Shown piece after piece: positions 1-7,759 of a stretch of 64,000 bases of DNA. Each line of letters starts with the position of its first letter. Positions within the stretch are counted from its first letter, which is position 1. The notes below the pieces were generated by a model. It had not been told where the DNA came from, ran no database searches, and saw only the letters and a program-made list of their open reading frames with translations. The translations under genes were made by a program, and so were the position numbers. The DNA is from Flavobacterium crassostreae (lineage in GTDB: Bacteria > Bacteroidota > Bacteroidia > Flavobacteriales > Flavobacteriaceae). The stretch is taken from contig NZ_CP017688.1 of assembly GCF_001831475.1 (NCBI RefSeq), forward strand, positions 1,798,001-1,862,000. The letters run 5' to 3'.

Positions 1-159
1 AATTTTATAATAGCGGGTGCGGTCAATGTAGCGGTTGGGGTAGAGCTGGATTAAATCTCCATACTTGTGGATTCCTAACTCTTTGCGTAGCAATCCGCCA
101 CGAGTGGGACCCACGCCTTTTAGGTATTCTATAGGGGTAAGTAAGAGGTTGTTAGACAT
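1..159 (-). CDS. recG: ATP-dependent DNA helicase RecG, N-terminal fragment
   Basis: The first 53 codons of a minus-strand gene that leaves the window at base 1. ATG lies at 159-157. The peptide begins MSNNLLLTPIEYLKGVGP, continues with a basic stretch and then PNRYIDRTRYYKI. This is the start of the RecG wedge region: the 'PI-YLKGVGP-RA-LL-KELGI' helix-hairpin element followed by 'P-RY-DRT'. RecG remodels stalled replication forks and branched DNA. The helicase domains are outside the window. The upstream 200 bases separate it from the accessory block at 342-4445, so recG is probably the chromosomal boundary gene. Family assignment rests on this short N-terminal motif only, but the match is specific. 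Confidence 0.85.
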   Translation of the reverse strand, partial: MSNNLLLTPIEYLKGVGPTRGGLLRKELGIHKYGDLIQLYPNRYIDRTRYYKI

Positions 160-341
160 GTATTTTATTTTTAATAAAAAGCCAAAAAGCAATAGTTTGC
201 CGCATTGCTTTGCAATGGAATGGTATCCAAAGCGAAGATAGTTTTTTGTTTGGAAATTAAAAACAACATGCTTTGAAAATAAAATACCAAGAAAGTCGGA
301 CAAGTCTCGGCTAATAGGTGATTTTACATAAAAAAAATAGT

Positions 342-412
342 TATAAAGAAATTTATTGAATTTAACAATTGTTAAGTTTTGCTTTTAAGATTAGCAATAC
401 ATTCGTTCCTGT
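342..412 (+). repeat. Direct repeat copy 1 (about 72 bp)
   Basis: Bases 342-412 recur at 2364-2435 with one substitution (g/a at 390 versus 2411) and one single-base indel. Each copy contains the perfect 14-bp palindrome TTAACAATTGTTAA (362-375 here) and a promoter-like TACATTCG box. The two copies bracket a segment of about 1.95 kb carrying one open frame. The first ~15 codons of that frame lie inside this repeat. No transposase or integrase is present between them. Confidence 0.85.
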
Positions 413-2147
413 TTTATTTGTAAATGTTTCAAATGCTTGGAATTTATCAAAAAATAAAAGATTGATTGTCAATGCTGGCGGTCTCTATTTTGAATTACTA
501 TTTGTTAGTTTTTTATTTTTAATTTACTTTTTTAACAATAGATTTGAATTGTTATTTATTAGCTTCGTAATTTTAGTACAAATGTTATTTCAGTTTAATC
601 CTTTTATCAGAACCGATGGCTATTGGATTTTGTCTGACTTTTTAGATATTCCAAATCGTAAACAAAAATCACTAATGGAACTAAAAAAAACATTCTTAAT
701 TTATAAAAATCCAAAAATTCAGATTAATAAACCCTTATTTATTTATGGATTAATCGGTTTTCTTTTAAGTTATTTAGTCATATTTGGGGCATTTATAAAA
801 GATAATTCTGTAATCTATATTTTTGGAAATGCTTCAAAATTATTTTTTGACTACAAAAATAACTCTTTTAATTTCTTGCATGTTTTAGTTTTTTTAGCGT
901 CTATTTTATTCTATATTTTGCTAATCAAGGAAGGTTTAATGTTATTAAAAAGTATTAAAAATTTTAAAAAAACAGTTTTTTTAGCAACACTATTATTGAT
1001 AAGTTTTGAGGGATTTTCTCAATGCCAATTAATTGGTAAAGTGGTAGATATAAATAAACACCCTATCGCATATGCAACTATTTGGTCAAAATCAAATCCG
1101 ACTGGTGTGGTTTCTAATGAAAATGGTGCGTTTTCAATCAATATAAACCAACAATCTACAAATGACACTATTTACTTGTCACACATAGGTTTCAAAAAGG
1201 CACTATTAAAAATCAGCAATTGCAATAAGACAGAATTTACATTGGAAGATGATGTGATTCAATTGTCTGAAGTTGCAATTTTATCAATAAAAGGAATAGA
1301 TATAATAAATAAAGTTAAAGAAAAAATACCATCAAATTATCCTGTTAACGCAACTGTAAATTCTATTTATTTTAACTACGAGGTTAAAAATGATAACGCT
1401 TTTCTAGCTTATTTTGACGGAGAATTAAATTTAAATATTCCGAATTACAATAAAAATAATAGCCTAGATGCTAGACTAATAAGCTTAAAATTGAATGTAA
1501 ATAATTTGGATAAAATCAAAAACTTTTATTCTCCTTCTCCCAAAAGTATAATTGCATCTTTTTTTCCTTTAAACCTACCATTTATCAAAAACGAAAAGGA
1601 TTATACATTTGAAGTCAATAAATTTACATCGGATAAAGAGACTTATTATAATGTTACTTTTATCCCCAAAAATTCACAAAAAAAATGGCAGTACCAAGGG
1701 AATTTTATTGTAGATTCAAAAACTTTTGCTATTACGGAGAGTAATTTTAATCTTGTAAAAAACGTCCAAAACAAAGATACTTCTATAAGTATTGGTCTTT
1801 CAAATAGTAAAACAGTTACTTCATCCAATTCAGAAGAGTATGTTGTTAAATATAAATTAGTTGGTAATTTATATTATAATAATTTTTTAAAATACGCGAC
1901 TGATGTTAGTTTTTATGACTCAAAAATAGACAAGACACAAAATATTTTTATCCAATCGGTACTTTTGACTAACGGGTTTAATAGCAACCCTAAATCAGAA
2001 GAATTAAAAGCGGGTAAAAACTTCAATCTCTATAATTTGAAAACACAAAAAGCAGAAAATACTAAAAACAAGAATAGCTATCTGAATATCGACTGGGACA
2101 AAAAAATTAAAAAATTAAAAGAAGAAAACCCAGAGTTGAATGATTAA
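369..2147 (+). CDS. Truncated M50-like membrane peptidase fused to a carboxypeptidase-regulatory-like domain protein
   Basis: A continuous 592-codon frame opening with TTG inside the direct repeat; two stops lie just upstream and the first in-frame ATG is residue 72, so the native start appears lost. Residues ~12-190 are membrane-spanning and carry FVNVSNAW near residue 18 and FNPFIRTDGYWILSD at ~74-88. The latter resembles the second metal-binding segment (N-P-x4-DGYW) of M50/YydH-type peptidases. The HExxH motif expected further upstream is absent. At ATG 939 (residue 191), preceded by the purine-rich aaggaagg, a signal-peptide-like segment ending GFSQ starts, then a CarboxypepD_reg-like beta domain (GKVVDINKHPIAYATI, residues ~222-300) and an uncharacterised ~290-residue region. 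Translation could restart at 939 and yield a 402-residue exported protein. The M50 part is probably non-functional. Confidence 0.6.
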   Translation: MLSFAFKISNTFVPVLFVNVSNAWNLSKNKRLIVNAGGLYFELLFVSFLFLIYFFNNRFELLFISFVILVQMLFQFNPFIRTDGYWILSDFLDIPNRKQKSLMELKKTFLIYKNPKIQINKPLFIYGLIGFLLSYLVIFGAFIKDNSVIYIFGNASKLFFDYKNNSFNFLHVLVFLASILFYILLIKEGLMLLKSIKNFKKTVFLATLLLISFEGFSQCQLIGKVVDINKHPIAYATIWSKSNPTGVVSNENGAFSININQQSTNDTIYLSHIGFKKALLKISNCNKTEFTLEDDVIQLSEVAILSIKGIDIINKVKEKIPSNYPVNATVNSIYFNYEVKNDNAFLAYFDGELNLNIPNYNKNNSLDARLISLKLNVNNLDKIKNFYSPSPKSIIASFFPLNLPFIKNEKDYTFEVNKFTSDKETYYNVTFIPKNSQKKWQYQGNFIVDSKTFAITESNFNLVKNVQNKDTSISIGLSNSKTVTSSNSEEYVVKYKLVGNLYYNNFLKYATDVSFYDSKIDKTQNIFIQSVLLTNGFNSNPKSEELKAGKNFNLYNLKTQKAENTKNKNSYLNIDWDKKIKKLKEENPELND

Positions 2148-2179
2148 AATAAAAATTAAAGATTGCGGAAATTATGGTT

Positions 2180-2325
2180 TCATACAACAGCGTTTTTGCA
2201 AAAGGCGGTTTAAGGCTTAATTTAAAGCTCGTTTTGTACTTGAAAGTTCTGTTGTAAATTAAGGAATCTAAATTAAAGGGTACTAGTCCGGAATTAATCG
2301 CTGGACAAATCAAGTTGTTATATCC
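2180..2325. repeat. Imperfect inverted-repeat structure downstream of the M50 fusion gene
   Basis: Nested complementary arms are visible: ACAAC-AGCG at 2184-2192 against CGCT (2299-2302) plus GTTGT (2314-2318); TACAACAG (2183-2190) against CTGTTGTA (2249-2256); and GTCC/GGAC at 2287/2302. A two-box arrangement with a spacer on one side recalls integron attC sites, but the canonical GTTRRRY core is not met and no integrase is seen. The stretch 2148-2458 holds no gene; it contains this structure, the second direct repeat and the leader of the next gene. Confidence 0.35.
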
Positions 2326-2363
2326 AAATGACCTTATTATTTCCATTTCTTACGAATCTATAT

Positions 2364-2435
2364 TATAAAGCAAATTTATTGAATTTAACAATTGTTAAGT
2401 TTTGCTTTTAAAATTAGCAATACATTCGTTCCTGT
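2364..2435 (+). repeat. Direct repeat copy 2 (about 72 bp)
   Basis: Second copy of the sequence at 342-412, with the palindrome TTAACAATTGTTAA at 2385-2398. It ends 23 bases before the lipoprotein start at 2459. The copy includes a TTTTG stretch followed ~16 bases later by TACATTCG (2421-2428), close to the Bacteroidota -33/-7 promoter pattern, so it may supply transcription to the two lipoprotein genes. Confidence 0.85.
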
Positions 2436-2458
2436 ATTTTTAAAAAAAAGGAACACAA

Positions 2459-3259
2459 ATGAAAAAAATAAACGCATTTATGGTTGTTTTAGTAGGGTTT
2501 TTGTCTTGCTCAAAACCAGATAGCCCTGCAGCTGTACAAGTAGTAGATCCAATATCTCGCCTAGAGAGCGAAGCGCCTGAATTGGATTTTTATGGGCTAC
2601 CAAAAAAATCTGCTACCAATATAGAGGTAGGGGATTATGTCAAAGTAAAATTAAGAATAACCAAATTAAACGGCGCTAATCTTATTGTTGCGGCACCAGT
2701 AGGTAAATCGGCCACATTCCATGATTTACTCAACACGGATTATGAGATGTATTTAGCCAGTAGTTCAGAGCCCGGAAAATACCTAAAGGTAGAATCTCTT
2801 AATTTGCAACTAGGAGAAAATGTGTTTTATATCAAACCAATAGTTGCGGGCACTTTTCAGTTACAATTAGAAGAAATAACCAAAACCTTTATTCTTAAAG
2901 ATCCAATAATCTTTAATGCGGTAAAAATAACTACAAGTACTACTACAGGTACGGATGGTAATTGCGGTCTTAAAAGATGGCGACATAGAGATTTTTATTT
3001 CTCTATAGATGCAGGCAACCAGATCTATGATAATTATTTGACGGATTCCAAAGCAGCCTTTGGATACAGCACCAGTTATGACGGCGCCTCCTTGCAAGAC
3101 GTATTTGCGCCCAAAACAAATTTAAAAATAATACCTACCAGAAACCAGTGTGGTGACAATCCTGGAGTTCCTGGCGGCGGTGCCACTATAGAATTATTTA
3201 AAACAATAAATGGCAACAAACAAATTATTGCGGTTTATTATGGCGTAGCAGTTAATTAA
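2459..3259 (+). CDS. Uncharacterised lipoprotein upstream of the CDC-like gene
   Basis: 266 residues with a type II signal peptide: KK at the N terminus, a hydrophobic core and the lipobox VGFLSC with Cys17 as the lipidated residue. The mature part has a short Ser/Pro/Ala linker, then beta-rich sequence (~residues 55-160, Ig-like in feel) and a C-terminal part with a basic cluster (LKRWRHRDFYF, ~177-187), two Cys (about 174 and 239) and a Gly/Pro-rich loop (GVPGGG). I do not recognise the family. Only 37 bases separate it from the cytolysin-like gene, on the same strand, so co-transcription and a shared role are likely. It could be an accessory, immunity or second component of a pore-forming pair, but nothing in the sequence proves that. 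Confidence 0.7.
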   Translation: MKKINAFMVVLVGFLSCSKPDSPAAVQVVDPISRLESEAPELDFYGLPKKSATNIEVGDYVKVKLRITKLNGANLIVAAPVGKSATFHDLLNTDYEMYLASSSEPGKYLKVESLNLQLGENVFYIKPIVAGTFQLQLEEITKTFILKDPIIFNAVKITTSTTTGTDGNCGLKRWRHRDFYFSIDAGNQIYDNYLTDSKAAFGYSTSYDGASLQDVFAPKTNLKIIPTRNQCGDNPGVPGGGATIELFKTINGNKQIIAVYYGVAVN

Positions 3260-3260
3260 A

Positions 3261-3292
3261 AAACAATTAAATAAACAATTAAATAAACAATT
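3261..3292 (+). repeat. Short tandem repeat, 12-bp unit, 2.7 copies
   Basis: The spacer between the two lipoprotein genes consists of AAACAATTAAAT repeated twice plus a partial third copy, running up to the start at 3297. Slippage here would change the spacing and the ribosome-loading region of the cytolysin-like gene. Confidence 0.75.
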
Positions 3293-3296
3293 AGAA

Positions 3297-4445
3297 ATGA
3301 AAAACAATTTAACCAAATTAATGGGTTGCCTCTTTGCGGTTGCAGCAGTGAGCTGTAGTGATTCAGGAGATGCTACTCCAGAGGTAAAATCTACTGCTAG
3401 TTTAGATAAAGTAGCATTTACAGCAAAACCTACCACTACCTTATCTTCGGCCAAAACAGGCTTGACCAAGCTCAATACCACCACCGGAAAAATTGAATTT
3501 GAATATGCCGTTAAGCTAGAAGAGTCTAAAGCAATCAATCCAACTTTGATTTTTGACTCGTCTCAATCTAATGATATTATATATCCAGGAAGTATTTTGA
3601 GAGGCTCCTCTTTTATGAATGGCAAATACGATCCCTTAGTACTCAGTACTCCTTTTAACGATGTTACACTGTCTGTAGAGTTAAAGGATTATGATTTTCC
3701 TGGATCAGTAGTGGCATCTCCCACGCTAAGTAGTATCAGAGGTCAATTGAATAGTTTTTTATTTAAAAATATAGACGCTTATGATCCCAAAGCGGTACCA
3801 GCAGAATATATCTATCAAAGTGATTCTATTTATTCTAGCAATACCTTTCATAAATCGCTGAATGTGCATGTAGAGGCCAATGCTTTGGCAGGTATGGTGA
3901 GTGCTAATTTTAACTATTCGGGTTCTAACACCTCTACGAACTCCAAAAAATATGTAATGGTAAAGGTGTATCAAAAATTTTATAACGCCTCTATTGATCC
4001 CAAATATGTAAGTACTTGGATCAACGGAGATATCAAAGCATCGGAGTGTGGCACGCACGAACCATTATATATCAGCAGTGTAGATTATGGGCGTATTGCT
4101 TATTTACTGATAGAAACGGATCTAAGCACTAGCGAAATTACCAAAATGGTAAATGCTGCAGTTGGCGTAAAGTTTTTGAGCTGGAGCGCATCTGCAGACG
4201 TGAATTATAGTGAGTCCTTTAAAAAACTATGGGGTTCTAACAGTATAAAAATTAAAGTGTTGGGTGGCCCAAGTGGCATAGTGACTAGTTATAATGCATT
4301 TATGACGTTCTTGACGGCTCCGAGCACACAGCAACTTGTGGATACTTCTGTGCCTATTTCGTATAAAGTACGAAGATTGCTAGACAACACCCAAGTGGAT
4401 GTAGTTGGTAGATTCGAAAAAGAGTTTAAAGTTTATAAAGAATAA
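3297..4445 (+). CDS. Cholesterol-dependent cytolysin-like lipoprotein lacking domain 4
   Basis: 382 residues with a lipobox (AVAAVSC, lipidated Cys20) followed by SDSGD, an acidic start resembling surface-export signals of flavobacterial lipoproteins. The mature part follows the thiol-activated cytolysin fold in order: IYPGSIL (~95-101; CDCs have VYPGALL), a segment aligning with 'S-LNV-A..LG--F-' (~187-207), YVMVKVYQKFYNASID (~219-234; CDCs 'KQ-FYTVS-D-P'), ISSVDYGR (~259-266; CDCs 'VSSVAYGR'), IKVLGG (~319-324; CDCs 'VVLGG') and VPISYKV...LDN (~352-364; CDCs 'PISY-S-FLKDN'). The protein stops there: the ~110-residue domain 4 with the Trp-rich undecapeptide and the cholesterol Thr-Leu pair is missing. 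Known CDCs are secreted, so a lipidated, domain-4-less form implies membrane targeting by the lipid anchor or by a partner. Confidence 0.85.
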   Translation: MKNNLTKLMGCLFAVAAVSCSDSGDATPEVKSTASLDKVAFTAKPTTTLSSAKTGLTKLNTTTGKIEFEYAVKLEESKAINPTLIFDSSQSNDIIYPGSILRGSSFMNGKYDPLVLSTPFNDVTLSVELKDYDFPGSVVASPTLSSIRGQLNSFLFKNIDAYDPKAVPAEYIYQSDSIYSSNTFHKSLNVHVEANALAGMVSANFNYSGSNTSTNSKKYVMVKVYQKFYNASIDPKYVSTWINGDIKASECGTHEPLYISSVDYGRIAYLLIETDLSTSEITKMVNAAVGVKFLSWSASADVNYSESFKKLWGSNSIKIKVLGGPSGIVTSYNAFMTFLTAPSTQQLVDTSVPISYKVRRLLDNTQVDVVGRFEKEFKVYKE

Positions 4446-4495
4446 ATAAAGAGTTTGGTGTTTTGGCACCAAGTTATTTAATAAAAAATAATTCC

Positions 4496-4537
4496 AAAGG
4501 GATTAACTTGTAGTACAACGTTAATCCCTTTTTTTTT
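4496..4537 (+). terminator. Rho-independent terminator after the CDC-like gene
   Basis: AAGGGATTAAC pairs with GTTAATCCC(TT) across a loop of ~9 bases and is followed by nine T. A smaller hairpin (TTGGTG/CACCAA) lies at 4455-4472. The rest of 4446-4772 is AT-rich with no gene or clear promoter box seen. Confidence 0.8.
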
Positions 4538-4772
4538 GACTTTTGTAAAAACAGGCAATACGTGTTTCGTTTTTTTAAGCGCCCTCTTAGTAGTATCCGT
4601 ATCATTTAAATATGGCACAAAGCTTTGGTTCTTTGGACTGGTCCATAGTATGGTTTTGCACGGATTAGTTTCTTTATATAAAAAAAAGAAAACAACATGC
4701 TAGCAAATAAAGAATCGTTTTTTTGTATAAATTTACAGCAACAAAATAGATTTAAACCATTAAAAAGAACGC

Positions 4773-5219
4773 ATGATACTGGATAAAATTGAAAATTACG
4801 CTCTCTACGCTACCATTACGGATAGATTAGCCAAGGGTTTTGAATTTATAAAAAATATAGATCCCAATACCATAGAGCTTGGAACCTATGAAATTGAAGA
4901 CAAAGCAGTCTTTGCAGTGGTGCAAGAGTACGATACCAAAGAAATCAAAGATTGTCTCTTGGAGAGTCACATCAAATACATAGATATTCAGTATGTATTA
5001 GAAGGAACCGAATTAATGGGGGTTGCCACCAAAAAAGATCAAAAAGTGTTGGAGGTAGACACCGAAAAAGATTTTATTTTTTATGAAGCAGAAACGCCAT
5101 ACATTCAATTGGTTCCGGGTATGTTTACGGTATTTTTTCCGGACGATTTACACCGTCCGTGTGTAAAAGACGGCGCCATCTCTAGAGTCAAAAAAGTAGT
5201 AGTGAAAGTACAGGTTTGA
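4773..5219 (+). CDS. YhcH/YjgK/YiaL family protein
   Basis: 148 residues, close to the usual ~150 of the DUF386/YhcH family, a small cupin-like fold proposed to act on sugars (anomerase-type roles near sialic acid or ulosonate pathways in enterobacteria). Diagnostic segments are ESHIKYIDIQYVLEG (~68-82) and FFPDDLHRPC (~119-128), which hold the His/Asp/Glu set thought to bind a metal. It is monocistronic here, with no sugar catabolic neighbours, so the substrate cannot be inferred. Cytoplasmic: no signal peptide. Confidence 0.85.
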   Translation: MILDKIENYALYATITDRLAKGFEFIKNIDPNTIELGTYEIEDKAVFAVVQEYDTKEIKDCLLESHIKYIDIQYVLEGTELMGVATKKDQKVLEVDTEKDFIFYEAETPYIQLVPGMFTVFFPDDLHRPCVKDGAISRVKKVVVKVQV

Positions 5220-5336
5220 TTAAATACGCTCCAATGCAGAGCAAAAAATCCGAGAACCATACTGTTTTTGGATTTTTTTGCTCCCAAGCAATACGTATAG
5301 ATAACAGGAAGACTGATGCATAAAATCTATTTTACC

Positions 5337-5344
5337 TATATTTG
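5337..5344 (+). promoter_or_regulatory. Bacteroidota -7 promoter box (TATATTTG)
   Basis: Matches TAnnTTTG, 20 bases before the GTG start of the HD-domain gene. No good -33 TTTG element is seen. Confidence 0.5.
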
Positions 5345-5364
5345 TTGACCTAAAAAAAGTTATA

Positions 5365-6594
5365 GTGAGTCAAATCAATAAACTAAAAATATTTAATGAT
5401 CCCATATACGGGTTCATCAGCATACCAAATGCCTTAATTTATGATTTAATACAACATCCTTATTTTCAGAGGTTAAGGCGTATTTCGCAAATGGGATTGT
5501 CTTATTTAGTCTATCCCGGAGCCAATCATACCCGTTTTCATCATGCCTTAGGATGCATGCATTTGATGCAAAAAGCAGTAGATGTGTTGCGATTTAAGGG
5601 AGTTATAATCTCCACAGAAGAAGAAAACGCCCTTTATATTGCCATTTTATTGCACGATATAGGCCATGGCCCTTTTTCCCATGCCATGGAAAAAAGCATT
5701 GTCGAAGACGTAAACCACGAGCAAATATCTTTGCTTTTTATGAACGAATTGAATGAGCAATTTAACGGGCAGCTTGCTCTAGCAATTCAGGTTTTTAAAG
5801 GAGAATACCATAGGTTGTTTATGTTGCAACTCATATCGAGTCAATTGGATATGGACAGAATGGATTATTTAAAACGCGATAGTTTTTATTCTGGAGTAGC
5901 AGAAGGCAATGTAAACTCAGAACGATTAATCCAGATGATGAACGTAGAGAAAGACGTTCTGGTTATTGAAGAAAAAGGCATATACTCCGTAGAGGAGTTT
6001 TTAATGTCCCGAAGATTGATGTACTGGCAGGCTTATTTGCACAAAACCAGTTTAGTTGCAGAATTAATTTTGACAAAAATCTTAAAACGAGCTAAAGAAC
6101 TCACCTTAAAAGGAACTATTTTGCCATGCAGTGCTGCACTGCAGTTTTTTTTGCAAAATAAAATTACCTTAAATCATTTTGACGCCAACACACTAGATTT
6201 GTTTGCAAGATTAGATGATTTTGATATCATAAGCGCCCTAAAGGCATGGCAGTATGAGCCAGATTTTATTTTATCTGCTTTAAGTAAAATGATAATTCAC
6301 AGAGATTTATTAAAAATAAAAATGGCCAATGACAAAACAGATTTAGAAGATTTACAACCCCTAAAGGAGCAATTTGCAGCCAAAAATAAAATCAGTTTGC
6401 AAGAAGCTTCTTATTTTGTTTTTAAAGGAAAAATTAAAAATCAGGCCTACAGCAAAGAAGCAGAACCCATTAGAATTTTAAAGAAAGACAGAACCGTAGA
6501 GGATGTAATTGAGTCATCAAACCAGCTAAATTTAAAATCCTTGTCAAAAGCGGTAACTAAGTATTATATTTGTTTCCCAAAACAACTGATATAA
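5365..6594 (+). CDS. HD-domain phosphohydrolase (dNTPase/SAMHD1-like)
   Basis: 409 residues starting with GTG at 5365; the family start (NDPIYGFISIP) follows directly. The metal-binding HD motif is split as usual: TRFHHALG (~66-73), LLHDIGHGPFSHAME (~95-109) and the C-terminal Asp in SSQLDMDRMDYLKRD (~163-177). These match the flavobacterial HD proteins related to deoxyguanosine triphosphate triphosphohydrolases and SAMHD1, although nucleotide substrate is not proven. It precedes lpxD in the same direction with 121 bases and an own promoter box between, so it is probably a separate transcript. Confidence 0.85.
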   Translation: MSQINKLKIFNDPIYGFISIPNALIYDLIQHPYFQRLRRISQMGLSYLVYPGANHTRFHHALGCMHLMQKAVDVLRFKGVIISTEEENALYIAILLHDIGHGPFSHAMEKSIVEDVNHEQISLLFMNELNEQFNGQLALAIQVFKGEYHRLFMLQLISSQLDMDRMDYLKRDSFYSGVAEGNVNSERLIQMMNVEKDVLVIEEKGIYSVEEFLMSRRLMYWQAYLHKTSLVAELILTKILKRAKELTLKGTILPCSAALQFFLQNKITLNHFDANTLDLFARLDDFDIISALKAWQYEPDFILSALSKMIIHRDLLKIKMANDKTDLEDLQPLKEQFAAKNKISLQEASYFVFKGKIKNQAYSKEAEPIRILKKDRTVEDVIESSNQLNLKSLSKAVTKYYICFPKQLI

Positions 6595-6620
6595 ATTAAC
6601 AATTAAAATCTATTTTTTTA

Positions 6621-6628
6621 TATTTTTG
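6621..6628 (+). promoter_or_regulatory. Promoter box (TATTTTTG) before the lpx operon
   Basis: TAnnTTTG match 87 bases before the lpxD start; leaves a leader of about 80 bases for the lpxD-lpxC/fabZ transcript. Confidence 0.45.
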
Positions 6629-6715
6629 TCCAAATCAAAAGTTAATCATTTTTTATATGTTTAGAGAACTGCGATCATAACGCATCTTATACCATTAAAA
6701 ATACAATCTAATAAG

Positions 6716-7759
6716 ATGAAATTTACAGCAGAACAAATAGCCGGGATTTTAGAAGGAGAAGTTGTTGGCAATCCCAAAGCTGAAGTGCAAGAATTGGCAA
6801 AAATTGAAGAAGGAAAAGAAGGTTCCCTAACATTTTTGTCGAATCCTAAATACAATCATTACATCTATACCACTCAGGCTACTATAACTATTGTAAATAA
6901 AAGCTTTGTACCTGATAGTAAGGTAAATACCACTTTGATAAAAGTAGAAGACGCATATTTATCCTTTTCAAAATTACTAGAATTTTACGATCAAGCCAGA
7001 GGTACCAAAAGCGGTATTGAGCAACCATCTGTAATAGCCGAAAATGCAAAATATGGAAAAAATTTGTACCTAGGAAGCTTTAGCTACATAGGATCTAAGG
7101 TAGTTATAGGAGATAATGTAAAGATATATCCCAATTGTTTTGTAGGAGATAATGTAATCCTTGGAGATAATGTCACTATTTTTGCTGGTGCCAAAATATA
7201 TTCGGAAACCAAAATAGGCAACCATTGTACCATACATTCGGGAGCAATAATAGGATCAGACGGGTTTGGTTTTGCACCAAGTTCAGACGGGAGTTACAAA
7301 AAAATCCCACAAATAGGCAACGTTATTCTAGAAGACAACGTAGATGTTGGATCTTGCACCACAATAGATCGTGCCACAATGGGATCTACAATTATACGCA
7401 AAGGCGTAAAGCTAGACAATCAAATTCAAATAGCTCATAATGTAGAAATAGGCGAAAATACCGTTATTGCCGCCCAAACCGGGATTGCTGGTTCTACCAA
7501 AATAGGCAAAAACGGCATGATTGGCGGACAAGTAGGTATCGTAGGGCATTTGACCATTGGAGATAATGTACGCATACAAGCCCAGGCAGGTGTGGTTAGA
7601 AATATAAAAGACAATGAAATTTTACAAGGAAGTCCTTCCTTTGGCTACAATGATTTTAGCAAATCATACGTCCATTTTAAGAACTTGCCCAAAATTGTAA
7701 ACGAAATAAAAGAGTTAAAAAAACAAACATTAAACCAAAAAAATGGAAACAATGGTTAA
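6716..7759 (+). CDS. lpxD: UDP-3-O-(3-hydroxyacyl)glucosamine N-acyltransferase LpxD
   Basis: 347 residues, standard LpxD length. It adds the second, N-linked 3-hydroxyacyl chain in lipid A synthesis. The N-terminal uridine-binding domain (residues 1-~100, with SFSKLLEFY) is followed by a left-handed beta-helix of hexapeptide repeats (~100-300; IGDNVKIYPNCFVGDNVILGDNV) and a C-terminal helix that packs the trimer. The catalytic His region reads IQIAHNVEIG (~238-247). Its end overlaps the start of lpxC-fabZ, so the two are translationally coupled. Confidence 0.93.
   Translation: MKFTAEQIAGILEGEVVGNPKAEVQELAKIEEGKEGSLTFLSNPKYNHYIYTTQATITIVNKSFVPDSKVNTTLIKVEDAYLSFSKLLEFYDQARGTKSGIEQPSVIAENAKYGKNLYLGSFSYIGSKVVIGDNVKIYPNCFVGDNVILGDNVTIFAGAKIYSETKIGNHCTIHSGAIIGSDGFGFAPSSDGSYKKIPQIGNVILEDNVDVGSCTTIDRATMGSTIIRKGVKLDNQIQIAHNVEIGENTVIAAQTGIAGSTKIGKNGMIGGQVGIVGHLTIGDNVRIQAQAGVVRNIKDNEILQGSPSFGYNDFSKSYVHFKNLPKIVNEIKELKKQTLNQKNGNNG

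Noticed and set aside
3261..3292. Start of a CRISPR-like or VNTR array
   Set aside because: Only 2.7 copies of a 12-bp AT-rich unit without spacers; simple slippage repeat.
7225..7440. Open frame inside lpxD in another reading frame
   Set aside because: It is a by-product of the hexapeptide-repeat codons of lpxD; no start signal or family match.
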